Of a DNA stretch of 64,000 bases, positions 53,776 to 62,882 are shown piece by piece. Below the pieces are notes generated by a model. It did no database searches. It was not told where the DNA came from and saw nothing but the letters and a program-made list of their open reading frames with translations. The stretch spans positions 682,001 through 746,000 of the forward strand of contig JADJIS010000002.1 of NCBI GenBank assembly GCA_016706865.1, read 5' to 3'. How positions within the stretch are numbered: position 1 is the stretch's first letter; each line of letters begins with the position of its first letter. The stretch is from Bacteroidota bacterium. GTDB taxonomy: Bacteria; Bacteroidota; Bacteroidia; Chitinophagales; BACL12. Position numbers and translations under genes: made by a program.

Positions 53776-55263
53776 TTACAAATCATATTCTCTGACAAAC
53801 TCCACGCTCATTTTAATATCCTCATGCAAATACCTATCAAAATCATTAAAAGAAACCACTTTTCTATATTCCTCAAACAATTTTTCTATAGTTGGAGATG
53901 TTTTCGCCGGCCTCCTGAATTCAAACGCCTGTGCTGCTGTCAGCAATTCTATAGCCAGAATTTTTTCCAGATTTTCTGCTACGCGTAAACATTTTGTCGC
54001 AGCATTGGCACCCATGCTCACGTGATCTTCCTGTTCGTTGCAACTGGAGATGGAGTCGACGCTTGCAGGCGTGCATAATTGTTTATTTTGTGATACTATA
54101 CTTGCTGCAACATATTGTGGTATCATTAATCCCGAATTTAAACCAGGATTATTGGTGAGAAATTCCGGTAATTTTCTTGCACCGGATAATAAACGATAAA
54201 TTCTTCTTTCAGAAATATTTCCCAATTCGCTTAATGCAATGGCTAAAAAATCTAAACTGAGTGCAAGTGGTTCGCCGTGAAAATTTCCGCCGCTTAAAAT
54301 AGCATCATCTTCTGCAAATACATTCGGATTATCGGTAACTCCGTTTATTTCTCTTGTCACAATTTCTTTTACGTATTCAATTACGTCCTTACATGCTCCG
54401 TGAACCTGAGGTATACATCTGAAGGAATAAGGATCCTGCACTTGTTCTTTTTGTGAGAAAAATGTTTCACTTCCGGTTAAAATATTTAAAATATTTTCTG
54501 CGGTTTTTATTTGTCCATTTTGATTTCTTATTTTATGAATGCGCGCATCAAAAGGTTCTGCCTTGCAATCCCATGCTTCTAAACTTAAACATGCTATCAG
54601 ATCTGATAATTTTGAAATGCGATCCGCCATCATCAAGCATTTAACAGCATGCGCACTCATAAATTGTGTGCCATTCAATAAAGCCAAACCTTCTTTGGAA
54701 CCCAAACGAATTGCTGATAAATTAAAATCATCCAACACTGATTTTGTATTTCTGATTTGTCCTTCGTGTATCATTTCCCCTTCACCAATTAATGCCATAC
54801 TCATATGCGATAAGGGACAAAGATCTCCGCTTGCACCAAGTGAACCCTGTTCATAAATAACAGGTAAAATATCCATATTAAAAAAATCGATCAGGCGCCA
54901 AACAGTTTCCACACTTACACCCGAATTTCCATAACTGAGTGATTGTGCTTTTAATAATAATAAAATTTTATTTACTTCATCATCAATAATATCTCCCACT
55001 CCACATGCGTGACTTCTGATGAGATTATATTGTAATTGTTCGATATCATCATCCGAAATTTTTACTTTGCACAGCGATCCGAAACCGGTATTTACTCCGT
55101 AAACGGGTTCTTCGCGTTCATGTAATTTTTTGTCGAGGTATGTGCGGCATTTTTGAATTGCATTTCTCACATCATCTGTTAAACCCAATTTTGTTTTTTG
55201 GTGGAGGATGTTGCTGATCGTTTCAATGGTCAATTTGTCAGAGCCGATATGATAGGTGTCCAT
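53776..55263 (-). CDS. hutH: Histidine ammonia-lyase
   Basis: First step of histidine breakdown: L-histidine to urocanate plus ammonia. The MIO prosthetic group forms from Ala144-Ser145-Gly146 in GSLGASGDLCPLSHM. Tyr55 in YGVNTGFG and Ser84-His85 in LIRSHACGVG match the histidine-specific branch rather than tyrosine/phenylalanine lyases. Length is 495 aa. No hutU, hutI or hutG is adjacent in this window. A truncated second copy of its 3' end lies 1 kb downstream, evidence of a past tandem duplication. Confidence 0.94.
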   Translation of the reverse strand: MDTYHIGSDKLTIETISNILHQKTKLGLTDDVRNAIQKCRTYLDKKLHEREEPVYGVNTGFGSLCKVKISDDDIEQLQYNLIRSHACGVGDIIDDEVNKILLLLKAQSLSYGNSGVSVETVWRLIDFFNMDILPVIYEQGSLGASGDLCPLSHMSMALIGEGEMIHEGQIRNTKSVLDDFNLSAIRLGSKEGLALLNGTQFMSAHAVKCLMMADRISKLSDLIACLSLEAWDCKAEPFDARIHKIRNQNGQIKTAENILNILTGSETFFSQKEQVQDPYSFRCIPQVHGACKDVIEYVKEIVTREINGVTDNPNVFAEDDAILSGGNFHGEPLALSLDFLAIALSELGNISERRIYRLLSGARKLPEFLTNNPGLNSGLMIPQYVAASIVSQNKQLCTPASVDSISSCNEQEDHVSMGANAATKCLRVAENLEKILAIELLTAAQAFEFRRPAKTSPTIEKLFEEYRKVVSFNDFDRYLHEDIKMSVEFVREYDL

Positions 55264-55305
55264 ATTTTAATGTTTCGGCGACAAAAATAAAATTAAATTT
55301 GCAGG

Positions 55306-56214
55306 ATGCAGGATATTATGACCTTTAATGGGATAAACAAAAGTTTTGGGGATGTGCAGGCATTGAAGGATATTAGTTTTTCTATACCTGCAAATTCCAT
55401 TTTTGGCTTATTGGGGCCAAATGGAGCCGGAAAAACTACCCTGATTCGCATTATCACTAAAATTTTTGCTGCCGATTCGGGACAAATTCTTTTTGCAGGC
55501 GAAAATATGAATGGGGGAGATTATTCCAATATCGGATATATGCCTGAGGAAAAGGGCATGTATAAAAAGATGAAGGTTGGCGAACACCTTATTTATTTGG
55601 GTAGATTAAAGGGTTTGTCTAAAATAAAAGCAAAAGAACGATCTGAATTTTGGCTACATAAACTAAATGCTGCCGATTGGTGGAATAAAAAACTCGAAGA
55701 CCTCTCGAAAGGGATGCAACAAAAAACGCAATTTATAGCTACCGTTTTGCACGAACCTAAATTGCTGATACTGGATGAACCTTTTTCGGGTTTGGATCCC
55801 GTGAATGCAGAATTGATAAAAAATGAAATTTATAATCTTCATAAACAAGGAGTAACCATTATTTTTTCCACCCACAGAATGGAACAGGTGGAAGAAATAT
55901 GTAAAAATATTGTTTTAATAAATAAGGGAAGTATGGTTATTGATGGCGAGGTAAGCAGTATTAAAAATCGTTTTAAAGAAAATAAATACAAAATTGGATT
56001 TAGCGGAGACCCGATCTTAAATACCAACGAAACCTTCGAGATTTTAGTGAGAGATGAAAATTCGATGGTAGTTAAATTAAAAGGAGATACCAGTAGAAAC
56101 ATTTTGCTGCAAAATTTTATCCAACAAAATGTAGAGATCAATTTATTTCAGGAGATTTTACCTTCGCTCAATGAAATATTTATTCACCTTGTAAATGATG
56201 CCAATCATGCATAA
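55306..56214 (+). CDS. ABC transporter ATP-binding protein (NatA-like)
   Basis: Stand-alone ATPase of 302 aa with Walker A GPNGAGKTTL, signature LSKGMQQK, Walker B LLILDEPFSGLDP and H-loop FSTHRM, plus a C-terminal extension of about 90 residues typical of NatA/DUF4162-type exporters. It partners the overlapping permease gene downstream. A TAAATTTG -7 box at 55294-55301 sits back to back with a hutH-directed CAAAAATA box at 55282-55289, so the two genes may have overlapping divergent promoters. Confidence 0.93.
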   Translation: MQDIMTFNGINKSFGDVQALKDISFSIPANSIFGLLGPNGAGKTTLIRIITKIFAADSGQILFAGENMNGGDYSNIGYMPEEKGMYKKMKVGEHLIYLGRLKGLSKIKAKERSEFWLHKLNAADWWNKKLEDLSKGMQQKTQFIATVLHEPKLLILDEPFSGLDPVNAELIKNEIYNLHKQGVTIIFSTHRMEQVEEICKNIVLINKGSMVIDGEVSSIKNRFKENKYKIGFSGDPILNTNETFEILVRDENSMVVKLKGDTSRNILLQNFIQQNVEINLFQEILPSLNEIFIHLVNDANHA

Positions 56215-57508
56215 AACCTGGCTGATAGTAAGTCGTGAATATATTACAAGGGTTCGTAAAAAGTCCTTTATCATTTTTACCTTGTTGGGGCCTCTGTTAT
56301 TTCTTGGAATAAGTATTTTACCTATAATTATTGCAACTGCAAATAAAGGTTCGCAAAAAATATTGGTGAAGGATGATTCGGGTTTAATTACTGCATTGCC
56401 TGATACTGCCGGATTGTATTTTAATTTTAAATACAATGCCCAGCCCCTCGCAGAATTAAAAACACAATTTACTAAGTTGGATGACGGATATGATGCACTG
56501 TTGTATATTCCTCAGATGCAGCCCGATGCACCCTATGGTATAGAAATTTACAGCAGAGATCAGATGAGTTTGACAACACGAATATATATTGAGAGTATAA
56601 TTGCCGACAAACTGGAAGAAATTAATTTAAAGAATCAGAACCTCAGCAAACAACAAATATTGAAATTGCGACCCAAGGTTACTATTGATGATAAGGTTAC
56701 TTCCGGAGCAAAACAAAAGGAAGGAGATGCAGTGGTAGCAAGTATATTCGGTTATGCAATGGGATTTATCATTTATATAGTTTTGTTGATCTATGGTACA
56801 ATGGTAATGCGCGGAGTAATGGAAGAAAAAACTTCCCGTATCATTGAAGTAATTATAAGCAGTGTAAAACCTTTTCAATTAATGATGGGAAAAATATTGG
56901 GAATTGGATTGGTGGGACTAACACAATTTGTTGCCTGGGGATTTTTGATAACCATATTAAATATTATTTTGGGAGGAGTATTCGGAGGACAAATTGCAGA
57001 GATGCAAAATGTTTCTGCAGCTCAGGGAGGAGACCCGGATATGTTAGTGATAACACAGGCGTATGAAAGTTTAAGTGCACATCCTGTATATTATTATTTG
57101 TTGATTTTCCTTACCTATTTTTTAGGGGGATATTTTATTTATGCCGCATTATTTGCAGCAATTGGTTCACTTGCAGGAGATGATGATACGGATGTGCAGA
57201 TGTATGCCATGCCGGTTACTTTATTAATTCTCGCTTCCATTTTTATTATGATGAGTGTAGTACAGCAACCGCATACTCCACTTGCATTTTGGGCTTCAAT
57301 TATTCCGTTTACCTCTCCGGTTGTGATGCCGGCATTGGTTCCATTTGGAGTTCCCACATGGCAATTATTTTTATCAATAGGAACATTAATAGCTGGATTT
57401 ATTTTCACCACCTTTATTGCGTCACGAATTTACCGGACTGGAATATTGATGTATGGCAAAAAGATAAAATTCAGGGAAGTTGTGAAATGGATGTTTTATA
57501 AAGGGTGA
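56195..57508 (+). CDS. ABC transporter permease (NatB/ABC-2 type)
   Basis: Membrane partner of the upstream ATPase, 437 aa. One helix near the N-terminus (about 27-48) is followed by a soluble extracytoplasmic domain of about 120 residues and then a cluster of six helices from about 180 onward, including EEKTSRIIEVIISSVKP, the conserved ABC-2 elbow motif. The start overlaps the ATPase gene; the ATG at 56207 (MHKTWLIVSREYITRV) is an equally good start. NatAB-type exporters handle Na+ or other substrates; the substrate is not inferable. Confidence 0.9.
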   Translation: MMPIMHKTWLIVSREYITRVRKKSFIIFTLLGPLLFLGISILPIIIATANKGSQKILVKDDSGLITALPDTAGLYFNFKYNAQPLAELKTQFTKLDDGYDALLYIPQMQPDAPYGIEIYSRDQMSLTTRIYIESIIADKLEEINLKNQNLSKQQILKLRPKVTIDDKVTSGAKQKEGDAVVASIFGYAMGFIIYIVLLIYGTMVMRGVMEEKTSRIIEVIISSVKPFQLMMGKILGIGLVGLTQFVAWGFLITILNIILGGVFGGQIAEMQNVSAAQGGDPDMLVITQAYESLSAHPVYYYLLIFLTYFLGGYFIYAALFAAIGSLAGDDDTDVQMYAMPVTLLILASIFIMMSVVQQPHTPLAFWASIIPFTSPVVMPALVPFGVPTWQLFLSIGTLIAGFIFTTFIASRIYRTGILMYGKKIKFREVVKWMFYKG

Positions 57509-57519
57509 TCAATACAAAA

Positions 57520-57547
57520 AATAAAAGCCCCCGTAGGAGCTTTTATT
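57520..57547. terminator. Bidirectional hairpin terminator
   Basis: AATAAAAGC (57520-57528) and GCTTTTATT (57539-57547) pair perfectly, extended by CC-GG pairs to a CGTA loop. On the minus strand it is followed by TTTTTT. It lies between the convergent ABC permease and small lipoprotein genes and can serve both. Confidence 0.75.
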
Positions 57548-57597
57548 ATATATATATCAAGCATTCAAAATACTACCGGAATTATTTATCCGGTTAA

Positions 57598-57894
57598 TTA
57601 TTTCTTGTTATCATCTTTCACTTTCACATCTATTTTATTATCGCCGTCTTCCACTTTGATGCTGCCACCTTTTTTATCGAGGTCGATTTCCACATTGGAA
57701 CCTTCTTTTGATTCAACCTCTACTTTGCCTTTTTCACCGCCTTCAATAATAATAGTTGTACCATTATCATCCGTTGCGGGAGTTGTGGTTTGAACTTCTG
57801 TTTCTGTTTCTACAGGCTCATCAGTTTTATTGGCACAAGCTGCAAAAGTTACAAGAGTTATTGCAAGAATAAAAATTCGAAAATTGCTAAACAT
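57598..57894 (-). CDS. Small charged lipoprotein
   Basis: 98-aa protein with a signal peptide and lipobox TFAAC (Cys20). The mature part is low in hydrophobic content and has alternating strand-like segments (TTIIIEGGEKGKVEVESKEG, SNVEIDLDKK, GSIKVEDGDNKIDV) ending in a lysine/aspartate-rich tail. This pattern could form a short beta-solenoid or beta-sheet, but no family is recognised. It stands alone between a convergent ABC operon and the rod-shape operon. Function unknown. Confidence 0.65.
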   Translation of the reverse strand: MFSNFRIFILAITLVTFAACANKTDEPVETETEVQTTTPATDDNGTTIIIEGGEKGKVEVESKEGSNVEIDLDKKGGSIKVEDGDNKIDVKVKDDNKK

Positions 57895-58082
57895 TATTTT
57901 TGGGTTTGGTTAGGTAGTGATAGTTCAAATATCATGCGCAAAAAAGTCATTTGATCGAACCTTCCTATCTACTGGCTATTTTACTGAATTAGATATATGA
58001 GGTGGGAAAAGGATTCTATAAACCCATGAATAATTGTAGCAAAATGTGAAAGAATTTCCCCAGAAAAGAAATAAATCAACAA

Positions 58083-59513
58083 TTATCTCAGTATCAACAA
58101 CCTATCTGCATCCAACCTCAACATAATAAATATCAAAATAGAAAACGCCAATACAGAAGATCCACCATAAGAAATAAAAGGAAGCGGAATTCCAATTACA
58201 GGAATTAACCCAATCGTCATCCCTACGTTGATCATGATCTGTAAAAAGAAGAAACTTGCCACACAATATGCATACACCCGGGAGAAGGGAGAACGCTGTC
58301 GTTCTGCGATAAATATTATCCTCAAAATAAATACAAGATAAACAGTCAGGAAAATAAAGGTGCCTATAAAACCAAATTCTTCTCCTATGGTGCAAAATAT
58401 AAAATCTGTGCTTTGTTCCGGTACCTGTTCTGATTGTGTGAGTGTGCCCTCAAGGTAACCTTTACCCGCAATTCCGCCTGAACCTATGGTCATTTTGCTT
58501 TGGGTGATATTGAAAGTAAGATCACTGTCATCGTCAATTACACCTACTGTTACTAAAACACGTTCCGCCTGATAGTCTTTTAAAACTTTGGTCATGATAT
58601 AATCGGAACCATAGGTTACAAAAGCTCCAATTAAAAGGTAAATAATAATTGCCGGCCAAACAGGATGATTTTTTTGTTTGCGAACTACCATGTAAGAAAA
58701 AAACAGAATTGCCAAACCGGCGATACTTCCTATTATTCTGAATTCAATATTTTGTAGGGCAATTACCAATACAATTACCGCTATTATAAATAAACTCATA
58801 AATAAAATTCCTTTTGGTTTATCTCTTCTGATAAACCTCATAGAATTTGACAATACATAACCAATAATAATGAGGGATAATACATAAATAATAATTACGT
58901 GATCATAGAGCAGTGAGAACACAAATGCGAGCATAATAGCAACAACCAAAATAACTTCGTTGATCTTAAATCCTTCGCGATAAACCACAATCACTAAACT
59001 TGCATATACCAACGCAGAACCAAGATCACTTTGCAAAATGATAATTCCCATCGGCACACCGAGAATTAAATAAGCGATAATTTTATTCTTAAAATTTCTT
59101 GGTTGACCAACTATCATACTCAAAAATTTCGCGAGCATGAGTGCAGTTGCTGTTTTGCCGAATTCCGCGGGTTGAAACTGGAAGGAACCCACCTGTAGCC
59201 AGCTTCTTGCACCATTTATATCCTCAGCAACAAAATAAGTAAGCACAAGAATGGCCAACATTATTCCATAAAAAATAAAAGCAAATTTTGTAAAAAAAGT
59301 ACTGTCGAAGGTGAGTATGCTAAATCCAACAATTAAGGAAATAAACATCCAGATCATTTGTTTGCCGTGTGTTTGCGAAAAATTAAAAAAGCGACTTACA
59401 TCAGGATCATAACTCACAGCAAATACCGTTAACAATCCAAAAACCAATAATGCAAAGTACAGCCCGAGAGCGAGCTTGTCAACATTTTGCATGATTGAAT
59501 TCTTCTCTCTCAT
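58083..59513 (-). CDS. rodA: Peptidoglycan glycosyltransferase RodA
   Basis: SEDS-family transmembrane glycosyltransferase that polymerises lipid II in the elongasome. The 476-aa protein has about ten or more helices and the SEDS C-terminal segment IPVIGIPLPFISYGGSS-like near residues 440-456, with GEEFGFIGT before it. It overlaps the mrdA stop by 4 nt (ATGA), giving coupled synthesis with its cognate transpeptidase PBP2. It is the last gene of the mreBCD-mrdA-rodA operon. Confidence 0.95.
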   Translation of the reverse strand: MREKNSIMQNVDKLALGLYFALLVFGLLTVFAVSYDPDVSRFFNFSQTHGKQMIWMFISLIVGFSILTFDSTFFTKFAFIFYGIMLAILVLTYFVAEDINGARSWLQVGSFQFQPAEFGKTATALMLAKFLSMIVGQPRNFKNKIIAYLILGVPMGIIILQSDLGSALVYASLVIVVYREGFKINEVILVVAIMLAFVFSLLYDHVIIIYVLSLIIIGYVLSNSMRFIRRDKPKGILFMSLFIIAVIVLVIALQNIEFRIIGSIAGLAILFFSYMVVRKQKNHPVWPAIIIYLLIGAFVTYGSDYIMTKVLKDYQAERVLVTVGVIDDDSDLTFNITQSKMTIGSGGIAGKGYLEGTLTQSEQVPEQSTDFIFCTIGEEFGFIGTFIFLTVYLVFILRIIFIAERQRSPFSRVYAYCVASFFFLQIMINVGMTIGLIPVIGIPLPFISYGGSSVLAFSILIFIMLRLDADRLLILR

Positions 59514-61324
59514 TTCTTAGTTGGTAGAACTGCAGCTTGAATTAAATTTTTAGTTTTTGCAGAATCAGCCGGAGTTTCCGTTTCGGGTTTTGGTTTTTGA
59601 ATGAGGTCAGCATCGAACATTCTCTTTTCTATAACTTTCCTTTTTTCACTGATCTTACCATTCAAATATTTTTCAATAACCAGACTTGCAATTGGTGCTG
59701 CATAACTCGCTCCCCATCCCCCATTTTCCACAATAATTGCAACTGTTATTTTCGCATTTTCCTGCGGTGCATAACAACTGAACCAACTGTGACTTTTTCC
59801 ATGCGGATTTTCGGCAGTTCCTGTTTTTCCACAAACTTGTATGGAATCTATATGTGCAATTCTTGCAGTTCCATAATTTACAGCACCTGCCATTCCTCTT
59901 TGAATATATGGAAATATGGAATCGCTTATTCCAGTTTCATGTTTTACTTTAAATTCCTGCAGAATGGAATCTATATCATCAGCATATTTTAATACGTGAG
60001 GCGTATAAAAAAATCCGCTGTTTGCAATTACTGCCATAGAATTTGATGATTGTAAAGGCGTAACAATAAGTTGATCCTGACCAATTCCAAGTGTTACACA
60101 ATTGGAAGCTTTCCAACTTCCTTTGCCATATATTTTATCATAATCTTCCGGATCGGGAACATTTCCATTTCTTTCATTTGGTAGATCTATTCCTGTGCGG
60201 GTTCCAATTCCCCACAAAGCAAGGTGTTCATTAAAATCGCGCAAACCATCGGTGGGAGTTGCATGATTGTGTTCCATAAAATATTTAAATGTGTAGCAGA
60301 AATATGAATTACAAGAATGGCCAATTCCCAACTCCACATTTCCGGCATATGGATGATTATGGCAGTCAACGGTATGCCCTCCCATTGCATAACCTCCGTG
60401 ACAACTAAAACCATCGGTGGAAGCCAAACTTCCAATATCCATGGAAATTGCAGCCATAACAGGTTTAAAGGTGGAACCCGGAGGATAATATCCGCTTAAA
60501 GCCCGGTTGTTGAGGGGGCGTTCTTCATCCATCACCAGTTTTGCAAAATTTTTGGTGCGTAAACTTCCCACCAAAAGGTTAGGATCGTAATTCGGCGAAC
60601 TTACAATTGCCAGAATTTCACCTGTTGCAGGTTCAATGGCAACCAATGCTCCTCTTTTATTTGCAAGTAATTGTTCTGCATATGCCTGGAGTTCAATATC
60701 AATAGTTAGTGTTAGATTTTTTCCGGCGATAGGAGCAACATCTTCACTTCCATCGTTTAACGGTCCTACTTCGCGCCCAAAACGATCTATCACAATATTT
60801 TTATATCCTTTTTGTCCACGTAAAAGATTTTCATAACTTTTTTCCACCCCGCTTTTTCCGATCACATCTGCGTTTCGATAATATCCTCCCGACTTTTTAA
60901 TATCGTTTGAATCCACTTCAGCAACATATCCCAACAAATGCGCAGCTGCCGGATAAGCATATCTTCTCACCGGACTAATTGCGGTATAAAATCCTTTGAA
61001 TTCGTATAAATATTCTTCTATCCTCCCAAATTCATCAGCAGAAATTTGCGACAAAAAAACACTTTCCCGCATACGGGAGTAAGATCTTGCCTCCTTCATT
61101 TTTTTGATGAAAAATGCTTTATCTACTCCAACAATCTCACAAAAACGAGTGGTATCAATATTCTTCACTTGTGAGGGCACCACCATAAGTTTATAACTGG
61201 GTTCATTATATACTATGAGTTTACCGTTGCGATCAAAAATTTGTCCGCGGTCGGGATCCACCTGTTCTTTGCGAATACCTCTGTCATCGGCAATTTGTTT
61301 ATAGGTATCGTCGATGATCTGCAA
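59510..61324 (-). CDS. mrdA: Penicillin-binding protein 2 (N-terminus apparently frameshifted)
   Basis: Elongasome transpeptidase that cross-links glycan strands made by RodA. In the 604-residue frame (TTG start), the catalytic motifs are Ser284-x-x-Lys287 (GSTFKP), Ser337-x-Asn339 (HSCNS) and Lys500-Thr-Gly (CGKTGTAEN), preceded by a pedestal domain with RGQIFDRNGKLIVYNEPSY. This frame lacks the membrane anchor every PBP2 has. The anchor is encoded just upstream in a different frame from an ATG at 61415 (MAVIENLKPRSYIVQGLIV). One base too many in an A6/T6 run at 61340-61345 explains the break. Confidence 0.9.
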   Translation of the reverse strand: MQIIDDTYKQIADDRGIRKEQVDPDRGQIFDRNGKLIVYNEPSYKLMVVPSQVKNIDTTRFCEIVGVDKAFFIKKMKEARSYSRMRESVFLSQISADEFGRIEEYLYEFKGFYTAISPVRRYAYPAAAHLLGYVAEVDSNDIKKSGGYYRNADVIGKSGVEKSYENLLRGQKGYKNIVIDRFGREVGPLNDGSEDVAPIAGKNLTLTIDIELQAYAEQLLANKRGALVAIEPATGEILAIVSSPNYDPNLLVGSLRTKNFAKLVMDEERPLNNRALSGYYPPGSTFKPVMAAISMDIGSLASTDGFSCHGGYAMGGHTVDCHNHPYAGNVELGIGHSCNSYFCYTFKYFMEHNHATPTDGLRDFNEHLALWGIGTRTGIDLPNERNGNVPDPEDYDKIYGKGSWKASNCVTLGIGQDQLIVTPLQSSNSMAVIANSGFFYTPHVLKYADDIDSILQEFKVKHETGISDSIFPYIQRGMAGAVNYGTARIAHIDSIQVCGKTGTAENPHGKSHSWFSCYAPQENAKITVAIIVENGGWGASYAAPIASLVIEKYLNGKISEKRKVIEKRMFDADLIQKPKPETETPADSAKTKNLIQAAVLPTKK

Positions 61325-61415
61325 ATAAAAAGTCTGATGAAAAAATAATGAAAATAGCCACTATCAATCCCTGAACTATATAACTACGTGGTTTTAAATT
61401 TTCAATGACTGCCAT
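61325..61415 (-). other. Out-of-frame 5' end of mrdA (signal anchor)
   Basis: From ATG at 61415 the minus strand reads MAVIENLKPRSYIVQG, then a hydrophobic helix LIVAIFIIFSS, the cytoplasmic tail and membrane anchor expected at the PBP2 N-terminus. It then runs out of frame with the rest of mrdA. Removing one T from the run at 61340-61345 gives a continuous ...VAIFIIFHQTFYLQIIDD. Confidence 0.8.
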
Positions 61416-61507
61416 TTGTGTAACCTGAAAAATTGAAGAATATTATATTATGCAAATTTCGAAAATGTTTTGCAATTAAATACAGTTTGAAGTAATTAAC
61501 GAAATAA

Positions 61508-62029
61508 TTATTTTCTGACCTTTCTTTTGGAAAAAAGAAAAGCAAAAATGATAATGAGTAAAGTAGAAATTGCAGTGCTTAAAATTATTTTTAACAAAAG
61601 ATATCCAATATCATTCATCCAAAACACCTGCAATAAAAAATATATGCTGTGATGAATAAAAATTATGGTAAGTGCAAAGAGAGAAAACCATACCACACCA
61701 AGCTCTGAAAGGGAAGGGGAAGTTACGTTTTCGTAGCCTGTGATAGGTGTATAAAACTTTATAAGTGAAGGTCTTATGAATGCAATAAATACACAAGCTG
61801 CTGCATGCATGCCCCCGGTTACCATAAAAAGGTCAATTGATAATCCTGCAAAAAAAGCGAGTGGCAACAACAACCATTTTGGTGTTTCAAATGGAAGTAA
61901 AATAATGAACATCGGATAAATATAGGGATGGATATAGGTGCTCACATTCAGCTTATTGAGTACCAATACCTGAAAGAGGATAAGGAAAATCAAACCGAGG
62001 AAACGCAATATCCAGTTAATTGTCTGCAT
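61508..62029 (-). CDS. mreD: Rod shape-determining protein MreD
   Basis: Integral membrane subunit of the elongasome, 173 aa, with about five to six hydrophobic helices. MreD is poorly conserved in sequence, so the call rests on size, hydrophobicity, an LIFLILFQVLVLNKL-type first helix and position between mreC and mrdA. Its start overlaps the end of mreC by 14 nt. A 92-nt gap separates it from the mrdA anchor. Confidence 0.9.
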   Translation of the reverse strand: MQTINWILRFLGLIFLILFQVLVLNKLNVSTYIHPYIYPMFIILLPFETPKWLLLPLAFFAGLSIDLFMVTGGMHAAACVFIAFIRPSLIKFYTPITGYENVTSPSLSELGVVWFSLFALTIIFIHHSIYFLLQVFWMNDIGYLLLKIILSTAISTLLIIIFAFLFSKRKVRK

Positions 62030-62867
62030 TTATTACTTCATTTTCAATGGTTTCTCTTTCTTCACGCATTATTTCATTTACCACATACACATATTTTAAG
62101 GCGTTAAAATTTGTAGAGAGTTTTACATCCAGTCGATAATAATTAGAACCTTGATCCTTGCCAAAATCCTCCAAAATACCCACCATGATATTTGGTGGAA
62201 AGGAACCCAATTTAGCAGAAATGGAACCTGCCACTGTTACAATAGAATCTCCCTTTTGCAACTGACCGGGTTCTGAAACCTCTACTATACTTATATGTGT
62301 GGGCGATTTTCCTTCCCACATCATACGTCCGGTGGCATTATTTTTTTTAACTGCAACTCTGCTCCTGAACTGACTGTGCAGAACACTCATAACAACGCTA
62401 TAATTAGGTGAAACCTTTACAACCCTGCCAACAATTCCGCTGGAAGTTATTACTCCCATGGTCTCCTTAATTCCATGGTTTGAGCCTTTATTCAGTGTGA
62501 TGAAGTTATTTGGTTCAGTAATCGTGTTGCCAATCACCTCGGCCGGTATATAAGAATATAATTGTATACCGAAGGAGTCCTTTACGGAATATACGGAGGA
62601 AGTATCTATTTTATTCGATTCGGCCAATTGCGCCCTTAATCTGCTATTCTCAATTAGTAAACTATCATTTACCTCACGCAAAGCAAAATAATCCTGAAAA
62701 TTACCGTAAGTATTCAGCACATTTCCGGTAACACCATTAGCAGAGTTGATAAAGAAGGTGCGATGATAATTATTGTAGGTGAAAACAAAATACAGTGAAA
62801 TGAACTCCAGCAGTAAAAATAAAAATACTGTATAGTGTCGTATGATGAATAAAAAGAAGCTACGCAT
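62016..62867 (-). CDS. mreC: Rod shape-determining protein MreC
   Basis: Periplasmic scaffold of the elongasome, 283 aa. One N-terminal transmembrane helix (about 8-28) is followed by a coiled-coil segment (about 65-90, LREVNDSLLIENSRLRAQLA) and the two beta-barrel domains with NFITLNKGSNHGIKETMGV and VTSSGIVGRVVKVSPNYS, a typical MreC motif. It lies 15 nt after mreB and overlaps mreD, so the three are expressed together. Confidence 0.95.
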   Translation of the reverse strand: MRSFFLFIIRHYTVFLFLLLEFISLYFVFTYNNYHRTFFINSANGVTGNVLNTYGNFQDYFALREVNDSLLIENSRLRAQLAESNKIDTSSVYSVKDSFGIQLYSYIPAEVIGNTITEPNNFITLNKGSNHGIKETMGVITSSGIVGRVVKVSPNYSVVMSVLHSQFRSRVAVKKNNATGRMMWEGKSPTHISIVEVSEPGQLQKGDSIVTVAGSISAKLGSFPPNIMVGILEDFGKDQGSNYYRLDVKLSTNFNALKYVYVVNEIMREERETIENEVINADN

Positions 62868-62882
62868 TATTCATCCATAGAA

